A DNA stretch of 64,000 nt from JBGQBN01 sp041494805. GTDB taxonomy: Bacteria > Acidobacteriota > Terriglobia > Terriglobales > Acidobacteriaceae. Shown here piece by piece: positions 17,532 through 26,714 of this stretch. The stretch's first letter is position 1; the number at the start of each line of letters is the position of its first letter. Location of the stretch: assembly GCA_041494805.1 (NCBI GenBank), contig JBGQBN010000002.1, forward strand, positions 62,001 through 126,000. Direction: 5' to 3'. The notes under the pieces were generated by a model. It saw only the letters and a list, made by a program, of their open reading frames with translations, was not told where the DNA came from and made no database searches. Made by a program: the position numbers and the translations under genes.

Positions 17532-18086
17532 TTAGCGCTGGGGGGGGGGAACCAGGCTTCGGCCCAGGGGGATTCCGGCCAGATCGACCCAGCGATTCTG
17601 TTCCTGCTCGCGCACAAAAGTCAGCTTCTCCACCCGGACGTGGCGGCCACCGTGAAACTGGGCCCAACGGTCGCGGGCCACGATATGGGCTTTTTGCGCC
17701 TGCTCCTCGTCGGCCATCTTCACGATGGTGAGGTGGGGCATGTAAGGCCACTCCTCGGCAGCAGCCAGGACCCTGGTGTTCAGGCGATCATGCAACTCCC
17801 GCATGCGGTAGGCAGCATGGGCCACGCGAATGAAAACGGTTGGAGTCACCGGGATGAAAGTTTCGACGTCTCCAAGAGTGATTTCGAATGGATCCACCTG
17901 GCCGCAGATCTCCTCGAGGATTTCCAGACCTGCAAATTCGCTGCCCTGCAGCAGACGAGGTGGAAGTACGGTGAGGTGGGCGGCCAAATGGGGCAGATTG
18001 GGGTGCAGTTCCCGGCGGAGCTGCTCCACAAAATCCCCAACCGGGTTCTGTACGTAGGCCACCAGGGCGTAGCGGAGAGATGGCAT
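17532..18086 (-). CDS. 2'-5' RNA ligase/2H phosphoesterase superfamily protein
   Basis: A protein of 184 residues with the two H-x-T signatures of the 2H phosphoesterase fold, HLTVLPPR at about residue 37 and HLTIVKM near residue 117, separated by the usual distance. Family members open or ligate 2',5'- or cyclic phosphate bonds in RNA or nucleotides; the physiological substrate is unknown. The ATG at 18086 (MPSLRYALVAYVQNP) fits the family N-terminus; the frame runs on upstream toward tRNA-Pro but without a coding look. The last codons run through a tract of ten consecutive G residues on the plus strand (17540-17549), so the C-terminus would be sensitive to slippage. Confidence 0.8.
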   Translation of the reverse strand: MPSLRYALVAYVQNPVGDFVEQLRRELHPNLPHLAAHLTVLPPRLLQGSEFAGLEILEEICGQVDPFEITLGDVETFIPVTPTVFIRVAHAAYRMRELHDRLNTRVLAAAEEWPYMPHLTIVKMADEEQAQKAHIVARDRWAQFHGGRHVRVEKLTFVREQEQNRWVDLAGIPLGRSLVPPPQR

Positions 18087-18123
18087 GATCGAGTTGGAAT
18101 TATAACCCGGTGCTGAGGCCGGC

Positions 18124-18149
18124 TTGTGTCGGCCATCGTCGGCTATAAT
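18124..18149 (+). promoter_or_regulatory. putative promoter of tRNA-Pro
   Basis: A perfect -10 TATAAT (18144-18149) lies 11 bases before the tRNA. The best -35 candidates are GCTTGT at 18122 (16-base spacer) or TTGTGT at 18124 (14-base spacer), both weak. Confidence 0.5.
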
Positions 18150-18159
18150 CGAGCAGAGT

Positions 18160-18236
18160 CGGGGCGTAGCGCAGCCTGGTAGCGCACCTGCCTTGGGCGC
18201 AGGGGGTCCGCGGTTCAAATCCGCGCGCCCCGACCA
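18160..18236 (+). tRNA. tRNA-Pro (UGG)
   Basis: Cloverleaf with acceptor CGGGGCG/CGCCCCG, anticodon stem CCTGC/GCAGG closing loop CTTGGGC (anticodon TGG), T-arm CGCGG-TTCAAAT-CCGCG, discriminator A and encoded CCA. The C1-G72 pair is normal for bacterial tRNA-Pro. Confidence 0.95.
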
Positions 18237-18336
18237 TTCTTTGTTTTTTGCACGCTGGAAGATTAGATCGAATGGCTTCTTGTAAGCCTTTTCAAGCCTT
18301 TGATTCCATTCAGTCAAGTTTTGACAAAAGTAGTGA

Positions 18337-18391
18337 GCCGAAACCACACGGTTTCGGCAAAGGCTTGACACGGTATTTCCCCTGCTATAAT
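18337..18391 (+). promoter_or_regulatory. hairpin and promoter upstream of the PDZ-kinase gene
   Basis: A nine-base hairpin GCCGAAACC-acac-GGTTTCGGC (18337-18358) is followed at once by TTGACA (18365-18370) and a perfect TATAAT (18386-18391) with a short 15-base spacer. The pair lies 35 bases before the GTG start of the kinase. The hairpin lacks a T tract; it may end the tRNA transcript or act as an operator. Confidence 0.6.
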
Positions 18392-18425
18392 CGCGCCTCG
18401 TTTCATCTCACACGGAGGCTGCGCC

Positions 18426-21176
18426 GTGTCGTCTCCTCGCGCTCCCTGGTGGATGTACATCGTCGCTGCATCCTTGCTCGGGAATTTTGCGCTGAATATC
18501 TACGTTTACCTTTGGGGACCCGAGCCGCCATTTACCCAATACAACTTTGCGAGGGAGGCCTTGGTGGTCGAGGAGGTGCTTCCAAACTCGTCAGGGGACC
18601 AGGCCGGAACACAGGTTGGAGACCGAGTGCTGGCGATAGACGGGCGCCGAGTGCGAGGCCTTGCCCAATGGGACCAGATCCGTATCAACTTTGAAGTCGG
18701 GAAGCCGTATCGACTTCAGGTCGAGCGAGACGGAAAGCCATTTGAGCGAGTCATGACGCTGCAGCGGCGGTCATGGTCTCAGCAGACACAATATCGTCGC
18801 ATCGAGTTTGTGCTAAGCACAGCAGGTGCGCTCTTAACGTTGTTGGTGGCCTTCTTAGTCGCGTTTACACGACCTTACGACTGGGTAGCCCGGATTGGGG
18901 CGCTGTCCATCGCGCTGCTGGGCGGATCCGCTTATCTCTACGGTGCGGCCGCCATTGTCCGGCGCTTGCCGATTTTCGTGGGTGCGCTCATCTGGTGGCC
19001 GGAAGCGGGCTTTTTCATATTTCCCGCGCTGTTCTTCGCTTTTTGCTCAATGTTCCCACGCCAATTGTTCCGTACTCGCTGGACTTGGCTGGCGAACGTA
19101 CCCGCTCTTTTTTTTCTGTGGCCCATCGCTGGCTTTTACTACTTCACATTCGTGAATCCCGCTGGCGAAATCACGGCGTCGGACTGGGTTCCACGTATCG
19201 GTGGCAGTCTTCTTTTTGCATACATAGGCGCCGGGTTGGTTGCGCTGATTCTGAATTACCGCAGACTGGATGATGTCAACCAGAAACGACGCATCCGCGT
19301 GCTAGTGGCCGGGACTCTGGTGGGTTACCTGGCGCTCGCACCCTACGTGGTAATGGGTGTCATGAGGGCGTCGGCCCAGACTGGAGTTGGGCGGGTCTTG
19401 ATTTCCTGGCCGGCCCTGCTTCTGGTCACCGTCCTTTACCAGGCCTTTCCACTTTCATGGGCGTACGCGATTCTGCGGCATCGGCTGTTTGATGTCCGGG
19501 TGATCCTCCGCCAGGGCTTGCAGTATGCCCTGGCGCGACGCGTTTTGCTCACAGTCGTTCCGGCATTGGGCATCCTGCTGCTGGCAGACCTGCTGTCACA
19601 CGGCCAGCAGCCCCTGCTGGAGATCTTGCACGCACGGGGCTGGATCTATGTTGTCCTGGGCGGACTGGCGGCGACGGCCTACGTGAAGCGTCATTACTGG
19701 CTCGAAGCGCTCGACCGGCGCTTCTTCCGCGAACGCTACGACGCCCAGCGGCTGTTGCGCGAGGTGGTGGAGGAGGTTCGGGAAGCGCGCAGCTTCGGGC
19801 AGGTGGCGCCGCACGTGGCCACGCACATCGAGACTGCGCTGCACCCGGAATTTGTCGTCTTGCTGACCCGGGAACCCCATGAGCCGAGTTATCGAAGTCT
19901 GGCGGCGGCTCCAGCGGGACAAGTACTCCCCGCATTGCCCCCTGGAAGCAAACTGATGTCGCTGGTGCGGCTGCTCGGCAAACCGATTGAGGTGCCACAG
20001 ACCGCAACCGGCTGGTTGAAGGAACAACTGCCGCACGAAGAAACCGCATTTCTCCGCCAGACTCGGATTGAATTGCTGGTGCCCATCGCCACTGCCACGG
20101 ACCGAACCGAGGCCCTGATGGCCCTGGGATTGAAGCGCTCGGAAGAACCCTATAGCCGTGAGGACCTGGATCTGCTGGTGGCCATCGCCTCCAGCCTGGC
20201 CCTGTTACTGGAAAAGCCGTCCGTGGCCGGAGCACTGCGAAGTGATGTGTTTGAAGAATGTCCGCAGTGCGGAGTCTGTTACGACAGCGGCACCACCCAG
20301 TGCTCCCGCGAGAGCGCGCGCCTGGTGCCCGTGATCTTGCCGCGACTGCTTGATGGACGGTACTACCTGGAGCGGCGACTGGGCCGCGGCGGCATGGGCA
20401 CAGTGTATGCAGCCTCCGACCGGGCGCTCGAACGCCGCGTGGCAGTGAAGGTTATTCGGGAAGATCTGGTTGGCAGTGCGGACGCGGCGGAGCGTTTCCG
20501 GCGGGAGGCGCGTGTCGCAGCCAGCTTTGCACATCCCAATGTGGTTACGGTGCACGATTTCGGCGTGGCCGAAGGCAACCGTGCCTTCCTCGTGATGGAG
20601 CTCTTGGAAGGTGGCACCCTGCGCGAAGGCCTGTGGCGTCACCAGCGCTTCACCCCGCCACGGACTCTCTCACTCTTGCGGAATGTCTGCGCAGCGCTCG
20701 AGGCTGCACATCGCCGACAACTGGTGCACCGCGATCTGAAGCCGGAAAACATCTTTCTGGTGGCCGGTGAAACCGCGGAAACTGCCAAAGTGTTGGACTT
20801 CGGCATAGCCAAGTTTCTTCCCGTGGCCACCGTGCAGCCCACAGTGGATACCGCCCCTGGCGCCGTGCTGGGCACGTTCCGTTACATGTCGCCCGAGCAA
20901 TGGCGCGGGGAGGAGGCGCGTCCCGCGTGGGACCTCTGGGCGCTGACTGTCGTGACCTACGAAATGCTCACTGGTGCCTACCCATTTGATGGCAGGTCTC
21001 CTGCGGAATGGTTCGGAACGGGGGCCGTGGCCAGATTCACTCCCGTGAGTGTGCATTTGCCGGAGGCCCATCGGAGTTGGCAGGAACTCTTCGAGCACGC
21101 CTTTGCCCACGACCTTGCTCGACGCCCGCAGTCGGTGGAAACATTCTTGTCCGAATTGCACAGAGCCTTAGGCTAG
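18426..21176 (+). CDS. membrane PDZ-GAF-Ser/Thr protein kinase
   Basis: A 916-residue multidomain signalling protein. Order: a first membrane helix (about 10-28); a PDZ domain (VVEEVLPNSSGDQAGTQVGD, LAIDGRRVRG, to about 110); roughly eight further membrane helices (about 125-430); a GAF-like domain (about 460-600, ending in YSREDLDLLVAIASSLALLLE); a short Cys motif CPQCGVCYD; and a C-terminal kinase from about 640. Kinase motifs are RLGRGGMGTVYAASD, VAVKVI, HRDLKPEN, DFGIAK and SPEQ. The PDZ sits at the N-terminal membrane face, while the GAF and kinase are cytoplasmic. It probably couples a membrane or periplasmic peptide signal to phosphorylation. The GTG start follows a GGAGG site and a strong promoter. 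Confidence 0.88.
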   Translation: MSSPRAPWWMYIVAASLLGNFALNIYVYLWGPEPPFTQYNFAREALVVEEVLPNSSGDQAGTQVGDRVLAIDGRRVRGLAQWDQIRINFEVGKPYRLQVERDGKPFERVMTLQRRSWSQQTQYRRIEFVLSTAGALLTLLVAFLVAFTRPYDWVARIGALSIALLGGSAYLYGAAAIVRRLPIFVGALIWWPEAGFFIFPALFFAFCSMFPRQLFRTRWTWLANVPALFFLWPIAGFYYFTFVNPAGEITASDWVPRIGGSLLFAYIGAGLVALILNYRRLDDVNQKRRIRVLVAGTLVGYLALAPYVVMGVMRASAQTGVGRVLISWPALLLVTVLYQAFPLSWAYAILRHRLFDVRVILRQGLQYALARRVLLTVVPALGILLLADLLSHGQQPLLEILHARGWIYVVLGGLAATAYVKRHYWLEALDRRFFRERYDAQRLLREVVEEVREARSFGQVAPHVATHIETALHPEFVVLLTREPHEPSYRSLAAAPAGQVLPALPPGSKLMSLVRLLGKPIEVPQTATGWLKEQLPHEETAFLRQTRIELLVPIATATDRTEALMALGLKRSEEPYSREDLDLLVAIASSLALLLEKPSVAGALRSDVFEECPQCGVCYDSGTTQCSRESARLVPVILPRLLDGRYYLERRLGRGGMGTVYAASDRALERRVAVKVIREDLVGSADAAERFRREARVAASFAHPNVVTVHDFGVAEGNRAFLVMELLEGGTLREGLWRHQRFTPPRTLSLLRNVCAALEAAHRRQLVHRDLKPENIFLVAGETAETAKVLDFGIAKFLPVATVQPTVDTAPGAVLGTFRYMSPEQWRGEEARPAWDLWALTVVTYEMLTGAYPFDGRSPAEWFGTGAVARFTPVSVHLPEAHRSWQELFEHAFAHDLARRPQSVETFLSELHRALG

Positions 21177-21572
21177 CCTCAATCCGTCAGGCGCCCGACG
21201 GTACTACGGGCCGCGCCGAAACCCTTTCCTTTCGACACCAGAGGGCTCAGCGAGCAAAGCTCCTGCATTTTCAAGTTGTTATCCCCGAGCAAAATCGTGC
21301 AAGAGGGTATCTGGACAGAGTGGAAGCCCTGGGTCCCCGGATAGAAAAGTTCGAGAATCGTCTGCTAGGGCCGACCAAAATTCTAGTTGTTTCCAGCTTC
21401 GGCTCCTCCTTACGGATGGTGGCTGCTCAGGCGCAACCGATGGAAGCACCAAATCTGAGCGCGGTAACCCTTTGGTAACATTGGACTGCACCTTTTTCGT
21501 TGCACTTTAACATTGCTGAAATATCTTCGAACTACCATCAGAGTTGAGTGAGGCTCTGAGGAGGCCTCGGAG
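21177..21572. other. intergenic region, no gene seen
   Basis: This interval of 396 bases holds only short, non-coding-like open frames. A small dyad CCGTC...GACGG (about 21184-21201) just after the kinase stop may be a weak terminator. An AT-richer stretch from about 21475 to 21540 probably contains the promoter of the Nudix gene, but I cannot fix its boxes. Confidence 0.4.
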
Positions 21573-22058
21573 ATGGGTGCGCCCCGGTTTCCGCGATTTG
21601 CCCTACCGTTGCAGGTAGCAGCGGTCTGCTACCAGCGACGAGAATTGTCGGTTGAGTTCTTGCTGGTAAACACCAACGGCGGCGGCAAGTGGACGTTTCC
21701 TAAGGGCGACCCAGAACCATCTATGTCCCACAGCCAGGCGGCGGAACGCGAGGCTTGGGAAGAAGCCGGCGTCCGAGGCAGCATTGAGCCACGGCACTTC
21801 CACCTCTACATCCATTCCAAGGGCGTTTTTTGGAAGCCTCCGGGGGTGCGCGAATTTGTGATCAAGGCCTTCCTGCTGGAGGTCGAGCAGTCGGGGCGGC
21901 CGCCGGAAGAGACGCGAAATCCTACCTGGTTCAGTCCCGAAGAAGCCAAGAAAATCCTTGCCAAAGGGCGGGAAGTCAAGTACGCGCGAGAACTGCAGTC
22001 GGTGATTGACCGGGCGCTGGAACAGATCGGAGCCGCAAAGGCCATGGCCACCCGTTAG
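21573..22058 (+). CDS. Nudix hydrolase
   Basis: A protein of 161 residues with a Nudix box at about residues 48-70: GDPEPSMSHSQAAEREAWEEAGV, shown here in its parts GDPEP, AAEREAWEEAGV. The REAWEE metal-binding helix is intact, but the first Glu of the G-x5-E motif is replaced by Met, an uncommon substitution. Family members hydrolyse nucleoside diphosphates linked to another group. The N-terminus (FALPLQVAAVCYQRR) and KWTFPKG match the usual core strands. The specific substrate is unknown. Confidence 0.8.
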   Translation: MGAPRFPRFALPLQVAAVCYQRRELSVEFLLVNTNGGGKWTFPKGDPEPSMSHSQAAEREAWEEAGVRGSIEPRHFHLYIHSKGVFWKPPGVREFVIKAFLLEVEQSGRPPEETRNPTWFSPEEAKKILAKGREVKYARELQSVIDRALEQIGAAKAMATR

Positions 22059-22152
22059 GAACCCCTTCCCTTCTGCGTCCCTCCTCGAATGTACCGCTCG
22101 GCGTTACTCAATTCTTAAAACTGCCTTCTCATGAGACCATGGAATCTGCCCC

Positions 22153-24087
22153 ATGATTCAGCTTTCCTCCGCTGGAAAACGCTACGGCCACAAGCTCCTG
22201 TTTGAAGGGGCGGACTGGATGATTACGCCTCGCGATCGGATCGGCCTGGTAGGTGCGAACGGCACGGGCAAGTCCACGCTGATGAAGATCCTGGCTGGCC
22301 TCGAAACCCTTGATTATGGCTCCATTAGTACGGCCAAGGGTATCAGCGCGGGATACCTACCGCAGGACGGGCTGGCGCTCTCCGGACGCACTGTCTTCGC
22401 CGAATGCATGTCGGTTTTCTCCGAACTGCGGGGCCTGGAACAGGAGATGGAAGAGCTGATGGGGCGCATGTCAGAGCTCGACCATGCGTCCCCTGAGTAT
22501 GCGCAGGTGGCTGACCGGTACCATCGCATTGAGCACGAATTCACCACCCGCGAGGGATACGCCATCGAAGCCCAAGTTGGCACCGTGCTTTCCGGGCTGG
22601 GGTTCAGCAAGGAAGACTGGCACCGTGACACGGAGGAATTCTCCGGCGGCTGGCAGATGCGCATCGCGCTGGCCAAGCTGCTGCTGCAGGAGCCGAACCT
22701 GCTCCTGCTGGACGAGCCCACCAACCACCTCGACCTCGAAGCCCGCAACTGGCTGGAAGAGTATCTCAGCAACTATCCCCATGCCGTGGTCCTGATATCC
22801 CATGATCGCTACTTTCTTGACGTGACCGTCAAGAAGATCGCCGAAATCTGGAACAAGCGGATCCATCTTTACAGCGGCAACTACGAGAAGTACCTGGGAC
22901 AGAAGACGCAACGGCTGGAGCAGCTCGAAGCCGCCTCCCGCAACCAGCGCGAACGCATCGAGCAATTGGAAGTCTTCATCAACCGTTTCCGCTACACGGC
23001 GACCAAGGCCAAGCAGGTGCAGAGCCGGATCAAGGAACTGGATAAGATGGAGCGAATCGAGATTCCCCAGGAAGAAAAGACGATTCACTTCTCGTTCCCG
23101 CAGCCCAAGGCGGGTGGCCGGATCGTGGCCGAGTTCGTTGGAGTCGCCAAGTGCTACGGCGAGAAGGAAGTCTTCCGCGACGTGAGCTTCATGATCGAAC
23201 GCGGCGACCGCATCGCGCTGGTGGGTGTGAACGGCGCCGGCAAGTCAACGCTTATCAAGTTGCTGGCGGGAACGGAGCCGTTGACCGGCGGGGAGTATCG
23301 CCTCGGGCACAACGTGACCGCGGACTACTTCGCGCAGGACCAGTACAAGGAACTGAACCCCAAAGCTCGCATCCTGGACGATTTTAGCGATCTCTCGCCC
23401 CGCTCCACCCAAACCGAGCTGCGCAGTCTGCTTGGCTGCTTCCTGTTTTCGGCGGATGAAGTCTTCAAGCGCATTGGCGTGCTTTCCGGCGGCGAGCGCA
23501 ACCGCTATGCCCTGCTGCGGATGCTGCTGCATCCCGCTAACTTTCTGTTGCTCGACGAGCCCACGAACCACCTGGATATGCGCGCCAAAGACGTTTTGCT
23601 GAAGGCGCTGTCGGACTACACCGGCAACGTGGTCTTCGTATCCCATGATCGCTACTTCATCGACAAGCTTGCCACCCGCATTTTTGAAGTTGGCAATGGC
23701 CGGGTGGAAGTCTATCCCGGCAATTACGAGGATTATCTGTGGCGAAAACAGGGTGGAGCTGAGGCTTTGCAGGAAACCGTGTCTGTCTCCTCAGCAGCTG
23801 CGGTGCCCTCAAATGGCAATCAGGACGGGGCTACCCAGACCTCTGCTGACTCGAGGTCGAAGCGGCTGAATCCCATCAAACGCAAGCAGATGGAAGAGCG
23901 GGTCCACGAACTGGAGCAGGAAATCAACCGCCTGGAAGCGGCGATCGCGGCTTGTGAAGCATCTCTGCTGACCTTCACCAGCGCCGAGGAGACTCAGCGC
24001 CGGACGCAGGAACTGGCCGGCCACCGGTCGGAACTGCAGAATCGGCTGGCGGAATGGGAAGGGCTGGGAAAGGCGCTCCAGACTTAA
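22153..24087 (+). CDS. ABC-F family ATP-binding protein
   Basis: A protein of 644 residues with two fused ABC domains and no membrane segments. Domain 1 has Walker A GANGTGKST (about residues 34-42), signature SGGWQMRIALAK and Walker B LLLLDEPTNHLD. Domain 2 has GVNGAGKST, SGGERNRYALLR and FLLLDEPTNHLD. The inter-domain linker is long and charged (KTQRLEQLEAASRNQRERIE), and a C-terminal coiled coil (KRKQMEERVHELEQEINRLE) resembles Uup/ABCF3-like proteins. Members act on the ribosome, relieving stalls or resisting antibiotics. The subfamily cannot be settled from sequence alone. Confidence 0.92.
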   Translation: MIQLSSAGKRYGHKLLFEGADWMITPRDRIGLVGANGTGKSTLMKILAGLETLDYGSISTAKGISAGYLPQDGLALSGRTVFAECMSVFSELRGLEQEMEELMGRMSELDHASPEYAQVADRYHRIEHEFTTREGYAIEAQVGTVLSGLGFSKEDWHRDTEEFSGGWQMRIALAKLLLQEPNLLLLDEPTNHLDLEARNWLEEYLSNYPHAVVLISHDRYFLDVTVKKIAEIWNKRIHLYSGNYEKYLGQKTQRLEQLEAASRNQRERIEQLEVFINRFRYTATKAKQVQSRIKELDKMERIEIPQEEKTIHFSFPQPKAGGRIVAEFVGVAKCYGEKEVFRDVSFMIERGDRIALVGVNGAGKSTLIKLLAGTEPLTGGEYRLGHNVTADYFAQDQYKELNPKARILDDFSDLSPRSTQTELRSLLGCFLFSADEVFKRIGVLSGGERNRYALLRMLLHPANFLLLDEPTNHLDMRAKDVLLKALSDYTGNVVFVSHDRYFIDKLATRIFEVGNGRVEVYPGNYEDYLWRKQGGAEALQETVSVSSAAAVPSNGNQDGATQTSADSRSKRLNPIKRKQMEERVHELEQEINRLEAAIAACEASLLTFTSAEETQRRTQELAGHRSELQNRLAEWEGLGKALQT

Positions 24088-24268
24088 CTACTCTAGCCCT
24101 GGTCGGTACGTCCTTTCGCGTCCGTACACGTTCTTCCGTAACCTCCTCTATTCCTAAAGCCCGTGCGATAGTCAGTTTGGCATCAGCCAAAAATCAAAGA
24201 CCAAAGACCCACCGTATGCGGCAGCACCCAGCGTGCAAACCGCACCGGACCAAGGAAGGTCGGAACCG

Positions 24269-24772
24269 ATGTTGCAGCCAGCTGAGAACAATTCTCCGAA
24301 GTCCAACTATTCCACGAACCCAAACCTCTACACTCCGGCCAAGCCGGCCGCTGCTCTCATGGATCAGGCTACGATCGGCCGCTCGGTGGTGATCAAGGGC
24401 GAAGTCAGCGGCGGGGAACCGCTCTACGTTGATGGCCGGATCGAAGGCACCATAAACATTCCCGAAAGCCGCGTCACGATAGGGCGGAACGGCAGCGTGG
24501 CGGCGAACATAAATGCCCGCGAAGTTGTGATCATGGGCAAGGTGACCGGAAACATTCAGTGCAGCGATCGCCTGGACATCCGTGGCGAAGGCTCTCTCGT
24601 CGGCGATGTCAATACGCAGCGCATCAGCGTGGAAGACGGAGCCGTGCTGAAGGGCAGCGTTCAGGTTCGCGCAGCGGAAAATAAAGTGCAGGCGAAGCCG
24701 GTGTCATCCGAGTCCGCCAAACCAGGCATCACGGAGCAAAACAGGGCGGCAGCAGCAGTCGCAGGCCGCTAG
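24269..24772 (+). CDS. bactofilin (polymer-forming cytoskeletal protein)
   Basis: A protein of 167 residues. The central domain (about 35-135) is a right-handed beta-helix of short repeated strands: SVVIKGEVSGGEPLYVDGRI, IPESRVTIGRNGSV, AREVVIMGKVTGNI, RLDIRGEGSLVGDV, matching the bactofilin family. Disordered tails rich in Pro/Asn (N-terminal) and Ala/Lys (C-terminal) flank it, as usual. Bactofilins self-assemble into membrane-associated filaments that influence cell shape and envelope assembly. The ATG at 24269 follows AAGGAAGG; a GTG at 24233 would add twelve residues. Confidence 0.9.
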   Translation: MLQPAENNSPKSNYSTNPNLYTPAKPAAALMDQATIGRSVVIKGEVSGGEPLYVDGRIEGTINIPESRVTIGRNGSVAANINAREVVIMGKVTGNIQCSDRLDIRGEGSLVGDVNTQRISVEDGAVLKGSVQVRAAENKVQAKPVSSESAKPGITEQNRAAAAVAGR

Positions 24773-24821
24773 GGATCTGATGCCGGTGTAACCAGTACAA
24801 CAGGCACGCCTTCGAGCGTGC

Positions 24822-25232
24822 CTATTTCTTTTCTGCCTTGTCCTGCTTCAGATCGAGGGCTGCGGAGTTCATGCAGTAGCGCAGGCCCGTCGGCGCCGGT
24901 CCATCTTCAAAGACGTGCCCCAAGTGGGAATCGCAGCGAGCACACCGTACCTCGGTTCGGATCATTCCATGAGTGGAGTCCGTGTGCGCCAGTGTAGATT
25001 CTTCGCCGATCGGCTGCCAGAAGCTCGGCCAGCCGGTACCCGATTCAAACTTGGTCTCTGAACTGAACAGGGGTTGCCCGCAACAGACGCAGGCGTAGGT
25101 TCCATGGTCCTTTGTCCGGGCATATTTTCCCGTAAACGCTGGCTCAGTCCCAGCCGTTCGCGTCACGTAATACTGCTCGGGCGACAATTGCTTGCGCCAC
25201 TCTTCGTCAGTTTTCTTGACTTTTTCTGTCAC
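24822..25232 (-). CDS. msrB: peptide methionine-(R)-S-oxide reductase MsrB
   Basis: A protein of 136 residues that reduces methionine-R-sulfoxide in proteins. All key features are present: zinc ligands Cys48/Cys51 and Cys97/Cys100, the substrate loop SGTGWPSFW, the H-x-G-H motif SHLGHVFEDGP, and catalytic Cys120 in GLRYCMNSAAL. No signal peptide, so cytoplasmic. It ends next to the bactofilin gene in convergent orientation and lies 57 bases downstream of the M24 gene on the same strand, but a shared operon is uncertain. Confidence 0.95.
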   Translation of the reverse strand: MTEKVKKTDEEWRKQLSPEQYYVTRTAGTEPAFTGKYARTKDHGTYACVCCGQPLFSSETKFESGTGWPSFWQPIGEESTLAHTDSTHGMIRTEVRCARCDSHLGHVFEDGPAPTGLRYCMNSAALDLKQDKAEKK

Positions 25233-25289
25233 ATGGCTCTCCAGGATTTCGCTGCAGCAGATGCGAAAAACGCGCGGTTTGTAGTGCCA

Positions 25290-26585
25290 TCAAATCTCTA
25301 TAATCATATCCTCCAGCCGAGTGGGGTAGTGGTTGATGATTTCGCCTTTATCCTTGCGGACTACCACCGTGTCCGAGTGTCGGAAGCCGCCCCAGTCGGG
25401 ATCGTAAACCCCGGGCTCACAACTGAAAGTCATGCCCTCTTTCAGGACGGTTTTGTCGCCCTCGGCAATCCACGGAGGCTCGTGCGCTTCGAGGCCGATG
25501 CCATGGCCGGCGCGGTGCTTCAGGAACTTCTCGAAACCTGCCTTGCGGATCTGATCCAAGCTTTTCTTGTCGACCTCCTCGGCCACGGCACCCTCTTTCA
25601 TGTTTTCAGCGGCGACATCGTGTGCCGCCAGCATGGCGTCGAAGAGCCGCTTGGCGTAATCGGCCGGCTTTCCTATAGAAAACGCCCGTTCGCACTCCAC
25701 GTTGTAGCCTCCCAGCTGCGCGCCGAAACTGAGAATCAACGCGTCGCCTTTCTTCAGCCGGTCCTTGCTCGGGTTTGCGTGCGGAAAAGCGGAGCGCTTG
25801 CCGAAGGGCACTAAGCCGCCAAACGGAGGCTCGATGCCCACGCCAACCACGTCGTTCAGTTCCTTTGACATCTTGTCCGCCACTGCGTCGGCGGTAACTT
25901 TGAGGATTTCGTCTTCTGACACCCTGCCGTTTTGCTGCACGAATTCGCGGCCCGCCTGCACCTTGAAGTCGGCGAAATACATAGCGCGGCGCATGATGCG
26001 CAATTCGTCGTCGTCTTTCACCCAACGCAGGTTCTCGATCAGGTCACCAGCGTCCACGATCGTAGCTTTGGGTGCTCCCAGTTTCATTTGCTGCATGCGT
26101 CCGGGCCTGGGCTCTTCCACACCGATCCGCCCGCTGCCGAAGCCGCGCTTGGCTACACGCTCAAAAATCCAGCGTACCCGGTTCACTGGCCCGGGAAAGT
26201 CGAAATACGATTCGTAGTCTTTCACCCACCAGGTTTTGACTTGATCGCTTTCCAGTTCAGGGACAAACAGGGCTGGATCGCCCGACTCGGGAATCAGCGC
26301 CGCGAGAGGACGTTCCGTCGGGAGATGGAAATACCCGGTGGTGTAGATGATATTGGTCGCGTCCAGGAGGAGAAGCGCATTCAGCTTCCGTTGCTTCATC
26401 TTCTCCTGAACCTGTCCGATCTTGCGCCGGTACCACTCGGGTTGCAGCCGGTCGTGCGGGCTGGTATCCGCCATGGCTGTCGTCATCCGCAGCATCCGCG
26501 CCTTGCCGAAGCTGGTCACATCCGTCGTCACCGTGAGCGCCGCCACACCGGCCAAAGTATGCAGAAATTGCCTTCGGTTTGCCAT
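25290..26585 (-). CDS. Tat-exported M24 (creatinase/prolidase-fold) protein with altered metal ligands
   Basis: A protein of 431 residues. The N-terminus MANRRQFLHTLAGVAAL is a twin-arginine signal, so it is exported folded. The creatinase N-domain (KLNALLLLDATNIIYTTGY) precedes a pita-bread fold: FGAQLGGYNVECERAF, HRAGHGIGLEAHEPPW, SCEPGVY, GGFRHSDTVVV. Relative to metal-dependent aminopeptidase P, the first Asp is Ser, the second Asp is Glu, and the final Glu is Ser; the GHGxG His and the EPG Glu remain. The extra Glu-Arg (CER) lines up with the creatinase active-site Glu. It may be a C-N hydrolase of the creatinase type rather than a dipeptidase. The start at 26585 opens on the Tat motif; the FAH gene is divergent. 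Confidence 0.8.
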   Translation of the reverse strand: MANRRQFLHTLAGVAALTVTTDVTSFGKARMLRMTTAMADTSPHDRLQPEWYRRKIGQVQEKMKQRKLNALLLLDATNIIYTTGYFHLPTERPLAALIPESGDPALFVPELESDQVKTWWVKDYESYFDFPGPVNRVRWIFERVAKRGFGSGRIGVEEPRPGRMQQMKLGAPKATIVDAGDLIENLRWVKDDDELRIMRRAMYFADFKVQAGREFVQQNGRVSEDEILKVTADAVADKMSKELNDVVGVGIEPPFGGLVPFGKRSAFPHANPSKDRLKKGDALILSFGAQLGGYNVECERAFSIGKPADYAKRLFDAMLAAHDVAAENMKEGAVAEEVDKKSLDQIRKAGFEKFLKHRAGHGIGLEAHEPPWIAEGDKTVLKEGMTFSCEPGVYDPDWGGFRHSDTVVVRKDKGEIINHYPTRLEDMIIEI

Positions 26586-26714
26586 GAGGTCTCCCCTAGA
26601 TAACGAAAGTGAAGCGCACCATCTTAGCCCAGTCATACCATCCGTGGGCTACTTTGTGGACAATCGGTGAGGCGCTAAATACACTGCTAGTATCGCAGCC
26701 TTTCGGGTGCGGCT

